Source of the DNA: Acetobacter sicerae
GTDB taxonomy: Bacteria; Pseudomonadota; Alphaproteobacteria; Acetobacterales; Acetobacteraceae
Assembly: GCF_011516765.1 (NCBI RefSeq)
Contig: NZ_JAAABN010000010.1
Location: 1 to 64,000 of the forward strand
DNA length: 64,000 bases
Direction: 5' to 3'
Shown: positions 1 to 7,686 of the stretch, in pieces
Position numbering within the stretch: the stretch's first letter is position 1
Layout of the letters: each line of letters opens with the position of its first letter
Position numbers and translations under genes: made by a program
Notes under the pieces: generated by a model
Database searches by the model: none
Told to the model about the DNA's origin: nothing
The model's input: the letters and a program-made list of their open reading frames with translations, nothing else

Positions 1-90
1 AGAACCCGCCGCCAGAAGCAGAATATCGTCAATATTCCAGATCGGGCTCCTGTGGGATGACTGAATTCTACAAAATGACCCGAAATTGCC
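1..90. other. Window edge, no gene assigned
   Basis: This is the sequence downstream of the XRE regulator gene on the minus strand. An AGGAG-like motif near position 49 (minus strand) could precede the start of another minus-strand gene that runs out of the window, but too little is visible to name it. Confidence 0.3.
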
Positions 91-579
91 TCAAGTGTGA
101 GAAATCCGCGTTGAGCGGATCAGGTCCAGCACGCGCTTTCTGACCCCTGAATCGGGGATACGGTAATAGGCGCGGACAAGTTCGAGCGTTTCACGACGGG
201 ACAGCACAGCCGCATCGACCGTTGCCTGAGAAGAGGTTCCCGGCATCGGCGGTCCGCCGAAGCCCTGCTGCGCCTCCGCAAATCCCATCACGGACCCGGC
301 CTGCGTGGTCTCGGGAGGTGCGGCGGTCGGAGCCAGAGGCATATCGTCGTAGAAAAATCCGATAGGCACGTCGAGCACCTTGGCGATCTCGAACAGACGC
401 GAGGCGCTGACCCGATTGGTGCCACGTTCATATTTCTGGACCTGCTGAAACGTCAGGCTGATCGCCTCACCCAGCTTTTCCTGGGACATGCCCAGCATGG
501 TGCGACGCAGACGGATGCGGGCTCCCACATGGGCATCAAGATCACTGACCCGTGTCCCGCCATCTTCTGCTGTCGCCAT
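91..579 (-). CDS. XRE-family transcriptional regulator
   Basis: A 162-residue predicted DNA-binding regulator. Residues about 16-75 form a Cro/CI-type helix-turn-helix: 'HVGARIRLRRTMLGMSQEKL' begins the domain, 'FQQVQKYERGTNRVS' is the recognition-helix region and 'FYDDMP' ends it. The middle is a low-complexity Gly/Pro/Ala linker. The C-terminal part (ETLELVRAYYRI..VRKRVLDLIRS) resembles the short helical tail of alphaproteobacterial regulators of this type. It is the last gene of the run fur-olsB-lnt-xre and lies 80 bp after lnt. The ATG at 579 has a GAGG just upstream. The target genes are unknown. Confidence 0.85.
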   Translation of the reverse strand: MATAEDGGTRVSDLDAHVGARIRLRRTMLGMSQEKLGEAISLTFQQVQKYERGTNRVSASRLFEIAKVLDVPIGFFYDDMPLAPTAAPPETTQAGSVMGFAEAQQGFGGPPMPGTSSQATVDAAVLSRRETLELVRAYYRIPDSGVRKRVLDLIRSTRISHT

Positions 580-659
580 AACCTCGTCCCCCGGAACACC
601 CCCACCTGAGGGTTAGAAGAAGGTAAACATACAACCAGAGGATGAATTTGTTAACTAGA

Positions 660-2243
660 TTAACGGTCAGACCGCAACCGCCACCCGGAACGTGATGGAA
701 ACAGCGCGACCAGTGCGACAAGCAGACACAGGCCTACAGGGATTTTCTGCCCGAACCGCGCGAACAGGGTTGGCGACAATGCAGGCGGCATGGCCCTGAC
801 CAGAACGCCCTCAATCCCCCACTCCAGCCTGCCGAGATCGTGTCCGCGTGCGTCATAAACAATCGATACGCCGGTATTGGCGGCGCGGGCCACGGGCAGG
901 CCTTCCTCAACAGCCCGCAATCTGACAGCCGCCAGATGCTGCCGGGGACCGGCGCTATTTCCGTACCATGCATCGTTGGTGACATTCACCAGCCAGCCCG
1001 GACGGTCATGACGGTCAACTACATGTCCGGAGAAAATCACCTCGTAACAGACCAGCGGGCCTGCCGCTTCAAGGCCGGGCAGATGCCAGCTTCTCGGGCC
1101 GGGGCCGGGCGTCATGCCGCCGCCGGGCACCACCTGCAAAGGCAGAAAACGCGGCTGGTACTCACCGAAGGGCACAAGGGTCGCCTTGTCGTAGACTGCG
1201 GCGACTCCTCCCGTTTCATCAAGCGCCACAACGGAATTGCGCCAGTGCTGATCCGGCCCCATCCGCAATGTGCCGACAATCCCCGCGCTGGCGCCTTCCG
1301 CTGCCCGGGCGATCATGGACCGGGCTTCCGGATCTTCTTCCAGCACGCCGGGAAAAGCCGTTTCCGGCCAGACATAGACAACCGGATGCGCCGCACCCTG
1401 TGTCCGACCGCTCTCTTCCAGAGCCTGAGCCACGCCACGCTGGGTAAGACCCAGATAACGTCCGAACACTCTCTGCATGTCGGAGCGGCTGATCTTTTCC
1501 TGTTCCGGCACATTCCCCTGCACCAGCGCCACGACAGGCGTGGTCGGACCGGCAGAAGCAACGTCGGCCTGATGCGCCAGACCGTAGAAACGCAGCGCGC
1601 CACTTCCTGCCCAGAGCATGAGCGTGAGAACACCAGCCACAGCCGCACGGCGGCCCAATGGCATGGTCAGCGCAAGAATCACGGTCAGAAGCGTCAGACC
1701 ATCAACGCCAATCCATGCGACGGGCTGGATCATGACATCGCCTGCAAGACCATGAATGGCCCAGTCACTGCCGAGCGGATTCCATGTGAAGCCACTGAAC
1801 AGAAACTGACGTCCCATATCGCACAGCGTCCAGACCGCCGCGAACAGAACGCACCGCCGCCATCCTGCCGGAACACAGCGACAGACCGCCGCCGGAACCG
1901 CAGCGAAAGGCGCAAGAATGAGCGCGCAGCCAAGAGACGGAAACGGGACGAACCACCAGAACTCGCTAGCGCGGATCAGAATGGCGTTGATGAGCCAGTA
2001 AAGACCGACCGCATGCAGACCGAACCCGAAGGCGAAACCGGCCAGCGCCGCCTGCCGGGTGGTCTGAGCGCGATCAATCGCCCGCATGAGCACCAGAAAT
2101 GCAAACGGCAGAAGTGGAAGAAGATGCAGCGGCGGAAATGTGAGGGCTGCCAGACCACCTGCGAGAAGCGGTTTCCCCATACCACGCAGGGCAACGCCGG
2201 TCCGTCTGAACAGACCTGCCGCCCTCCGGTCAGGAGAACTCAT
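660..2243 (-). CDS. lnt: Apolipoprotein N-acyltransferase
   Basis: A 527-residue inner-membrane enzyme that adds the third acyl chain to the N-terminal cysteine of lipoproteins, the last step of lipoprotein maturation. The N-terminal half is a series of hydrophobic segments. The second half is a nitrilase-like domain with the expected Glu-Lys-Cys residues in 'WPETAFPG', 'KATLVPFGEYQP' and 'CYEVIF'. A final hydrophobic segment (LCLLVALVALF) closes the protein. Length and architecture match the family. It lies 27 bp after olsB on the same strand and is probably cotranscribed with it. Confidence 0.95.
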   Translation of the reverse strand: MSSPDRRAAGLFRRTGVALRGMGKPLLAGGLAALTFPPLHLLPLLPFAFLVLMRAIDRAQTTRQAALAGFAFGFGLHAVGLYWLINAILIRASEFWWFVPFPSLGCALILAPFAAVPAAVCRCVPAGWRRCVLFAAVWTLCDMGRQFLFSGFTWNPLGSDWAIHGLAGDVMIQPVAWIGVDGLTLLTVILALTMPLGRRAAVAGVLTLMLWAGSGALRFYGLAHQADVASAGPTTPVVALVQGNVPEQEKISRSDMQRVFGRYLGLTQRGVAQALEESGRTQGAAHPVVYVWPETAFPGVLEEDPEARSMIARAAEGASAGIVGTLRMGPDQHWRNSVVALDETGGVAAVYDKATLVPFGEYQPRFLPLQVVPGGGMTPGPGPRSWHLPGLEAAGPLVCYEVIFSGHVVDRHDRPGWLVNVTNDAWYGNSAGPRQHLAAVRLRAVEEGLPVARAANTGVSIVYDARGHDLGRLEWGIEGVLVRAMPPALSPTLFARFGQKIPVGLCLLVALVALFPSRSGWRLRSDR

Positions 2244-2270
2244 CGGACCAGAAACCGGACCGCGCTGCCC

Positions 2271-3119
2271 TCAGTCGAGAGCGTCACGCAGCCTACGTTC
2301 ATAGTGACGATAATATTTGTCGGTCATCAGCTCGCTTTTCACGAGAACAGCGACATCGGTGGTCTTGAACTGGGGGTCCACCACCGCACCGTCACCAACA
2401 TACCCACCAAGCCGCAGGTAGCCCTTGATCAGCGGCGGCAGACGGGTGAGCGCCCGGCGACGGTCAAGGGTCAGCGGGTCCTGCCGCAGCATTTCCACGC
2501 GACGGTCGGGCAGGGCCTTCACCCGCAGCGCAGGAGGCGCAAGGTGATTGTGATAAAGGTAGGTCAGCTCTTCGCTCAGTTCCTCGGGATTGGTCCCGGG
2601 CAGACTGGCGCAGCCGAACAGAACGTCGATCTTGTGCAGGAAAATATAGGACGCGATGCCGCGCCACAGCAGTTGCATCGCGGCACGCCCGCGATAGCGG
2701 ACATCGATGCATGACCGCCCGACTTCCAGCAGACGACCGGGAAACTTTTTCAGCGGACCGATATCGAACTCGCTCTCGCTGTAGAAGCGGCCAAGCTTCG
2801 CCGCCCGGTCTCCCTGCATGAGACGATAGGTTCCAACCACGCCCGCCGCTCCGGAAGAAACGGCGTGATCGATCACCAGCAGGTGGTCGGCATACTCATC
2901 GAATTCATCCATATCGCGCTTGAGGCGAAAGGCGCGCTCATCGGGCTGCGCCCCCATTTCCTCGAAAAACACGCGATAGCGAAGTTCCTGCGCGGCCTCG
3001 ATCTCTTCCGGCGTGGACGCAATCCTCACGCCGAGATTGCCGCCGCGCAGTTCGTGAAAACCGTCGCGGTCCAGATCAAGAGCGGAGAGGCCACCGCCTT
3101 GCGGAGTTTCAGCACTCAT
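2271..3119 (-). CDS. olsB: Ornithine-acyl-ACP N-acyltransferase (OlsB-type GNAT)
   Basis: A 282-residue acyltransferase of the hemolysin/OlsB group, predicted to transfer a 3-hydroxyacyl group from ACP to the alpha-amino group of ornithine, making lyso-ornithine lipid. Characteristic stretches are 'LRYRVFFEEMGA', 'RDMDEFDEYADHLLVID', 'VVGTYRLM' and 'LLEVGRSCIDVRYRGRAAMQ'. Ornithine lipids are abundant in acetic acid bacteria, which fits. The ATG at 3119 overlaps the fur stop codon as ATGA, so the two genes are translationally coupled. No olsA partner is adjacent; it must be elsewhere if the pathway is complete. Confidence 0.85.
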   Translation of the reverse strand: MSAETPQGGGLSALDLDRDGFHELRGGNLGVRIASTPEEIEAAQELRYRVFFEEMGAQPDERAFRLKRDMDEFDEYADHLLVIDHAVSSGAAGVVGTYRLMQGDRAAKLGRFYSESEFDIGPLKKFPGRLLEVGRSCIDVRYRGRAAMQLLWRGIASYIFLHKIDVLFGCASLPGTNPEELSEELTYLYHNHLAPPALRVKALPDRRVEMLRQDPLTLDRRRALTRLPPLIKGYLRLGGYVGDGAVVDPQFKTTDVAVLVKSELMTDKYYRHYERRLRDALD

Positions 3120-3649
3120 TTGCCGGTCCCCCGCGCTTTCTTTGCTGCTTTCGGACGCTCGGTCTTCGCCGCCTCCGGGGTCGGCAGACGCCGACCGAAC
3201 AGTTCAAGACGCATGGAAATCAGTTCGAATCCAAGACGGTTGGCAATCTGACGCATCAGCGCTTCATGCTCCTCGTCCTCGAACTCCAGAACCTTGCCGG
3301 TTTCCACATCGATAAGATGATAATGACGACCATGCTCGGTCGCCTCATACCGGGCCCGTCCGCCACCGAAGTCACGGCGTTCGAGAATGCCCTTCTCTTC
3401 GAGCAGCCGCACGGTCCGATAGACCGTGGCGACGGAAATCTTGGGGTCCAGCTCGGACGCCCGGCGATACAGCTCCTCCACGTCGGGATGATCTTCCGCA
3501 TCCGAAAGGACACGGGCGATCACGCGGCGCTGGCCGGTCATCTTGAGCCCACGTTCCACGCACAGACGTGCAATGCGGGAATCGGACAGATCTTCTGCCT
3601 TGGCTCTGGAGCCCTGACGGAACGGAGATGGGGTAGAAGCCGGACTCAC
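3116..3649 (-). CDS. fur: Fur-family metal-responsive regulator
   Basis: A Fur-superfamily repressor. 'VERGLKMTGQRRVIARVLSD' and 'ISVATVYRTVRLLEEKGILE' form the winged helix. 'EHGRHYHLIDVETGKVLEFE' is the metal-binding segment, of the type found in alphaproteobacterial Fur/Mur rather than typical Irr. The C-terminus is a basic tail. The frame is open to a GTG at 3721, but the first 24 residues do not resemble Fur. The GTG at 3649 has an AGGA upstream and gives 177 residues, so I chose it. Its stop overlaps the olsB start. Whether it senses iron or manganese cannot be read from the sequence. Confidence 0.8.
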   Translation of the reverse strand: MSPASTPSPFRQGSRAKAEDLSDSRIARLCVERGLKMTGQRRVIARVLSDAEDHPDVEELYRRASELDPKISVATVYRTVRLLEEKGILERRDFGGGRARYEATEHGRHYHLIDVETGKVLEFEDEEHEALMRQIANRLGFELISMRLELFGRRLPTPEAAKTERPKAAKKARGTGK

Positions 3650-3804
3650 GGCATACGTCCTGCTGCCTGTGTATGCGCAACCATATGCTTCGCCTAGCTG
3701 ATTTCCACGCGGTTTGTCCACTCACGCTCCGCGCTTTGTTTGGTATTTACCACATAATTCCGTGGAACTTGAAGCCGCCCGTTCCTGCGGCCACATAGAA
3801 CGCC

Positions 3805-4059
3805 ATGAAAGAGCCTGACGCCCCTCCCCTTCTTCTGGATATCACCAGCGAAACCTGCCCCATGACATTCGTGCGGACCCGGCTCGCCCTGGACGGCATG
3901 CCTGCCGGCGGTCTGCTGCGAGTCACGCTTCGTGGCGAAGAGCCGCTGAAGAATGTCACACGTTCCGCCCAGTCGCTCGGACACACGATTCTCGCCACCG
4001 AGGAAGCAGCCGGCGATGGGCGTCACATCCTGACGATTCGCAAGAAGGAAGAAGGCTGA
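3805..4059 (+). CDS. TusA-family sulfurtransferase-like protein
   Basis: An 84-residue protein of the TusA/SirA fold. The family's active-site Cys-Pro pair is present as 'ETCPMTFVRTRLALD' near residue 19, followed by the beta-alpha pattern ending in 'DGRHILTIRK'. TusA proteins relay persulfide sulfur, for example to tRNA thiolation or molybdenum cofactor synthesis. The usual CPxP is CPMT here, a common variation in subfamilies, so the partner is uncertain. It is divergent from fur and converges on the glycosyltransferase gene, whose stop is 6 bp away. Confidence 0.75.
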   Translation: MKEPDAPPLLLDITSETCPMTFVRTRLALDGMPAGGLLRVTLRGEEPLKNVTRSAQSLGHTILATEEAAGDGRHILTIRKKEEG

Positions 4060-4064
4060 GGCCG

Positions 4065-5150
4065 TCAGACCGGCCCGCAAACCTCCCGGGACAGCGCGAC
4101 ATATCGCTGCGCATAGGCGACTGAACTCAGAGTCGTCTTCATGCGCTCCTGCGCCTTTTCGACACGCTGTTTCGCCGCTTCCGGATTCTCTCTGACCGCC
4201 CGAATCGCAGCGGCGAGCGCCGCGGGATCACCCGGCGGCACATAAAGAACCGCATCGTGATCAAGATAATCCGTCAGGCCGCCGCAATCCGTGGCGATGA
4301 CCGGCACGCCGAAATAAATCGCCTCGAGAATCACGGTGATTCCCGAAGCATGACGATTCTCGCTCAACGGCACCACCACAACATCCGCCTGCTCATAGGC
4401 TGCGAACAGCGTCGCGTTGTCGCGGATTTTCATCACTTCAATGTTGCGATGCCCCTTGGCTGCTCTCGCCGCCGCCCTGGTGCTGCTGGCAATCCGCAGC
4501 GTCGCATCCGGCAGGGATGACATGGCCGTGCAGAGTGTCGGCCAGTCACGATGCTCGTCATTGCCCAGTGACAGGACTTTCATCGGGCCATTGTTATGAG
4601 GGCCACGGGCAGGACGCATGCCATCCGCCTTGATACCGAACAGAACGCTCTCCACGCGCACCCATGGGAACAGGCCGCGGGCGTCCTGACAGTTCAGGGA
4701 CGACAACGTGGTGAGCACATCCAGCCGATGCAGCAGAAAGCGGTAGAGCAGACGACGCGGCCACGGCTGCTTCGCCCATCGGTCCACCAGCCAGACTGTC
4801 TGGCCGAGCAGTTTGGGAACGCGTCCCCGCGTCAGACGGAAAAGCAGCAGCACGCCCAGCGTCTGGGACTCCGTGTGGGTCCACACAACATCCGCCGCCA
4901 GAAGTTTCTCGCGATTCCGCCAGGCATGGACGACATCGAACCCGAGGATGGCGCGACCGGCGTAACGAATCAGTTTCTGAAGCCGTGTCTCGGGATAATC
5001 GGACGCATAAGTCACCTGCACGTCGGGAGACGCAGCATGGTTATACCCGTAGGCATGCTCCTCATTCAGGCCGAGCAGCTTGCCCGACCGCCAGAGCTCT
5101 CCCCACGTCTCGTTGCCAAATCCCCGGGCCAGATGCACGAAAACCTTCAT
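4065..5150 (-). CDS. Glycosyltransferase family 4 protein
   Basis: A predicted cytoplasmic retaining glycosyltransferase of about 361 residues with a GT-B fold. The C-terminal half carries nucleotide-sugar binding features: 'MKVLSLGNDEHRDWPTL' opens the second Rossmann-like domain and 'ADVVVVPLSENRHASGITVI' followed by 'LEAIYFGVPVIATDCGGLTD' is the typical GT4 donor-site block. The frame is open to 5183, but the ATG at 5150 (MKVFVHLARG) has GAGGAG seven bases upstream and starts directly with the first beta strand. The acceptor is unknown. The neighbouring WecA/PglF/DegT genes suggest a role in surface glycan synthesis. Confidence 0.85.
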   Translation of the reverse strand: MKVFVHLARGFGNETWGELWRSGKLLGLNEEHAYGYNHAASPDVQVTYASDYPETRLQKLIRYAGRAILGFDVVHAWRNREKLLAADVVWTHTESQTLGVLLLFRLTRGRVPKLLGQTVWLVDRWAKQPWPRRLLYRFLLHRLDVLTTLSSLNCQDARGLFPWVRVESVLFGIKADGMRPARGPHNNGPMKVLSLGNDEHRDWPTLCTAMSSLPDATLRIASSTRAAARAAKGHRNIEVMKIRDNATLFAAYEQADVVVVPLSENRHASGITVILEAIYFGVPVIATDCGGLTDYLDHDAVLYVPPGDPAALAAAIRAVRENPEAAKQRVEKAQERMKTTLSSVAYAQRYVALSREVCGPV

Positions 5151-5240
5151 TCGGCCACTCCTCAGCTTGCCTGCCATACTCACGACGGATGATCCTGCGC
5201 TTTCTTCACGATCTCTGTGGCAAAACAGAGATGGAAATGC

Positions 5241-5465
5241 TCAGCGCGGTTTATCTGTCAGCTTATTGCCTGTTTCCGTCGTTGTATCGGACTGAATAGC
5301 ATCAGCCGAAACGGGAGCCATGACTGCGGCAAGACAGTTCGGACAGTAACACCCGCTGTTCTGTTCGGCAGGAACCGGCAGTCCCGGCGGCAGTTTCATG
5401 CACCAGCACTCAGAAGACGCCAGACATTCCAGTGGCGCGTCACAGCGGACGCAGCGGGTTTCCAT
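5241..5465 (-). CDS. Small cysteine-rich CWC-type protein
   Basis: A 74-residue protein with paired cysteines: 'CVRC' near the N-terminus, 'SSECWC' and 'GCYCPNC'. The Cys-Trp-Cys centre suggests the short 'cysteine-rich CWC' family, probably a zinc or other metal-binding module. The ATG at 5465 overlaps the last base of the upstream HAD gene's TGA (TGATG), so translation is probably coupled. The frame extends to 5492, but that upstream stretch lies inside the HAD gene. The function is unknown. Confidence 0.7.
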   Translation of the reverse strand: METRCVRCDAPLECLASSECWCMKLPPGLPVPAEQNSGCYCPNCLAAVMAPVSADAIQSDTTTETGNKLTDKPR

Positions 5466-6061
5466 CAGGCATCTCCGCGAAAGTCCGACCATGGACGCAC
5501 ATCTTCCGCCGACATCCCGGCCGCATGAGCCGCTTCAAGCCCTTCTGTGCTGTCTTCAAACACCAGACAGCCCGGTGGCTTCACACCCAGTTTCTTCGCT
5601 GCCAGCAGATAGATGTCAGGAGCAGGTTTCGGACGCGCCACATCCTCGATCGTCACGATCGCATCAAAGACTTCCAGCAGACCGATGGCCGCAAGAGAGG
5701 CTTCCACCACTTCCCGCGACCCGCTGGACGCCACGGCGAGCGGCAGTCGTCCCGCCCATTCCCGCACCAGAGCCACGACCGGCACGTTCTGCCTCACGCC
5801 GGGAAGGCGGTCTCGCACCCCTTCCCGTGTGGCGGCCATGATGGCGGCCCGGTTGAGCGTCACGCCGTGCGTTTTTTCCAGTTCAGACAGGACCATTCCC
5901 TCGGAATAGCCCCGACGGCTGAAGAACCAGTCCGGCGACACGTCGAGGCCGCCCCTGCTCTTCAGAGCCTCCAGCCACGACGCCAGATAAAGCGGCAGGC
6001 TATCGACCAGGGTGCCGTCGCAGTCAAAGATCAGCGCTTCCGTTCCGGCTGCGACCTGCAT
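5465..6061 (-). CDS. HAD-superfamily (subfamily IA) phosphatase
   Basis: A 198-residue hydrolase with all four HAD motifs: 'FDCDGTLVDS' (nucleophile and acid/base Asp), 'VASSGSREVV' (Ser), the 'KPAPDIYLLAAKKLG' lysine and 'VFEDSTEGLEAAHAAGM' (metal-binding acidic residues). A small helical cap lies between motifs 1 and 2. The family includes beta-phosphoglucomutase-like and sugar-phosphate phosphatases; the substrate cannot be assigned. It starts in a TGATG overlap with the gene upstream and ends in one with the CWC gene. Confidence 0.85.
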   Translation of the reverse strand: MQVAAGTEALIFDCDGTLVDSLPLYLASWLEALKSRGGLDVSPDWFFSRRGYSEGMVLSELEKTHGVTLNRAAIMAATREGVRDRLPGVRQNVPVVALVREWAGRLPLAVASSGSREVVEASLAAIGLLEVFDAIVTIEDVARPKPAPDIYLLAAKKLGVKPPGCLVFEDSTEGLEAAHAAGMSAEDVRPWSDFRGDA

Positions 6062-6531
6062 CAGGGGAAAGCCGACCGGGGGAAAACCTGGCCGTCGGCA
6101 AGTTTACGCAGCGGCGCGAAGTCCGTGTCCGAGAAGCTTTCCGTGCGCACTTTCGAGCCGTCCGGTGATTCCAGAAAGACGGTATTGTTCCAGTCCGCCG
6201 CGCTGATTCCCGTCCAGAGCGTCAGCACGACCGGGTCGGCATGGCCGTCGGTGGTGCCTTCAAGCTCCACACGCGCATCGCCACTGGAAGGCGGCGTCTG
6301 GCTCAGCGGTCCCCAGCCACCCGGATGACGCCTGAACCAGTCATTCAGCATCGCGACCTCATCCTGCGTGAGCGGACGGGATTGCCGCATCGGTCCGGCC
6401 ACAATCTTGCCGCTGGTCACTTCCGGGAACTTGACGGCCACGAAATTCGGCAGCGCCGCCATCCAGATCACCAGCGCCGTTCCGATCGTAAACACCAGAA
6501 AGGTGATGATGAACGCGGTTTCCTTCCTCAT
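6061..6531 (-). CDS. Membrane-anchored protein of unknown function
   Basis: A 156-residue protein with one N-terminal hydrophobic segment (about residues 8-27, 'FIITFLVFTIGTALVIWMAA') and a soluble domain predicted to face the periplasm. The soluble part has no cysteines and no motif that I recognise. It lies 15 bp after the DegT aminotransferase gene and overlaps the HAD gene by one base, so it belongs to the same transcription unit. I do not know a function. Confidence 0.65.
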   Translation of the reverse strand: MRKETAFIITFLVFTIGTALVIWMAALPNFVAVKFPEVTSGKIVAGPMRQSRPLTQDEVAMLNDWFRRHPGGWGPLSQTPPSSGDARVELEGTTDGHADPVVLTLWTGISAADWNNTVFLESPDGSKVRTESFSDTDFAPLRKLADGQVFPRSAFP

Positions 6532-6546
6532 AGTCCTGTCAGTCCT

Positions 6547-7686
6547 TCAGCCACGCACGGCGGCGATCACGCGGGCGACCTCCGCGTCGGTCAGTTCGGG
6601 GTGAATCGGCAGCGCCAGAATCCGCTGCGCAAGGGATTCGGAGACCGGCAGCGCAACGCCATCATGATGCCCCCGGTAAGCCGGCTGATGATGCAGCGGC
6701 AGCGGATAATAGATCGCCGACGGCACACCTGCCGCCTTCAGCCGCTCCTGCGTCGCACTCCGTTCGGCAGAATCCTTCAGCAGCACGGAATAGATCGCCC
6801 AGGCGCTGGCGCTGTCCGGCACGCGGGCGGGCACGGTCATCACATCCTTCAGCCCTGCGTCATAGGCGTTCGCAATCGCATCGCGCCGCGCCAGCTCTTC
6901 CCTGAATACGTCCAGCTTGGCCAGCAGAACCGCCGCCTGCAACGTGTCGAGACGCCCGTTCATGCCGGTGCGCAGCACTTCGTAACGGGTCTTGCCTTCG
7001 CCATGCGTGCGCAGCGAACGATAAAGATCCGCCCGTTCCGCATCATCGGTCAGGATCGCGCCGCCATCGCCATAGCCGCCGAGCGGCTTGGACGGGAAAA
7101 AGGACAGGGTCGTCGCCACGGCTTCCGCGCCGAGATTGCGGCCATGATACGCCCCACCGAAAGACTGGGCGCAGTCATCCATCAGGAACAGGCCGTAGTC
7201 CGAAGCAATCTCGCGCAACGCATCCCATGGCGCGGGCTGGCCGAACAGATCCACACCGACGATCGCCCGGGGCTTCAGCCTGCCGTCCTTACGGACCTTT
7301 TCGATCCGCTCACGCAGACTGGCCGGGTCGATCTGGAAGGTGGCCGGATCAACATCGACGAAGACCGGCGTCGCGCCCAGCACGAGAGGCACCTCCGCCG
7401 TCGCCGTGTAGGTGAAAGCCGGGAGAAACACCGCGTCGCCGGGGCCGATATTCTCCGCCATCATGACGATCTGGAGCGCGTCCGTGCCGGACGAAACACC
7501 CACGCAGTGACCGACTCCCGACCATGCGGCGAGCCGCTCTTCCAGTTCCGTCACTTCCGGACCGAGCACAAAGCGACAATGCTCCAGAACAGTATCGATC
7601 CGCTGCTTCAGCGGCGCGCCGAGGCGACGCTGCTGGGCTGGGAGATCAAGAAAGGCAATCGGCTTCTGCCCGTCCGGCGTGCTCAT
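6547..7686 (-). CDS. DegT/DnrJ/EryC1/StrS-family aminotransferase
   Basis: A 379-residue PLP-dependent enzyme, probably acting on a UDP-4-keto sugar. 'VGVSSGTDALQIVM' is the cofactor phosphate-binding region, 'FLMDDCAQSFGG' supplies the ring-stacking Asp, and 'SFFPSKPLGGYGDGGAI' holds the Schiff-base lysine. The pair with the upstream PglF-like dehydratase parallels the first two steps of UDP-bacillosamine-type amino-sugar synthesis (C-4 keto formation, then transamination). Its ATG at 7686 overlaps the stop of that gene. Confidence 0.88.
   Translation of the reverse strand: MSTPDGQKPIAFLDLPAQQRRLGAPLKQRIDTVLEHCRFVLGPEVTELEERLAAWSGVGHCVGVSSGTDALQIVMMAENIGPGDAVFLPAFTYTATAEVPLVLGATPVFVDVDPATFQIDPASLRERIEKVRKDGRLKPRAIVGVDLFGQPAPWDALREIASDYGLFLMDDCAQSFGGAYHGRNLGAEAVATTLSFFPSKPLGGYGDGGAILTDDAERADLYRSLRTHGEGKTRYEVLRTGMNGRLDTLQAAVLLAKLDVFREELARRDAIANAYDAGLKDVMTVPARVPDSASAWAIYSVLLKDSAERSATQERLKAAGVPSAIYYPLPLHHQPAYRGHHDGVALPVSESLAQRILALPIHPELTDAEVARVIAAVRG

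Noticed and set aside
840-2714. Long plus-strand open frame (624 codons) opposite lnt and olsB
   Set aside because: Its translation is Arg/His/Gln-rich with no domain, while the minus strand encodes two clear genes across the same bases. It is an antisense shadow of high-GC coding sequence.
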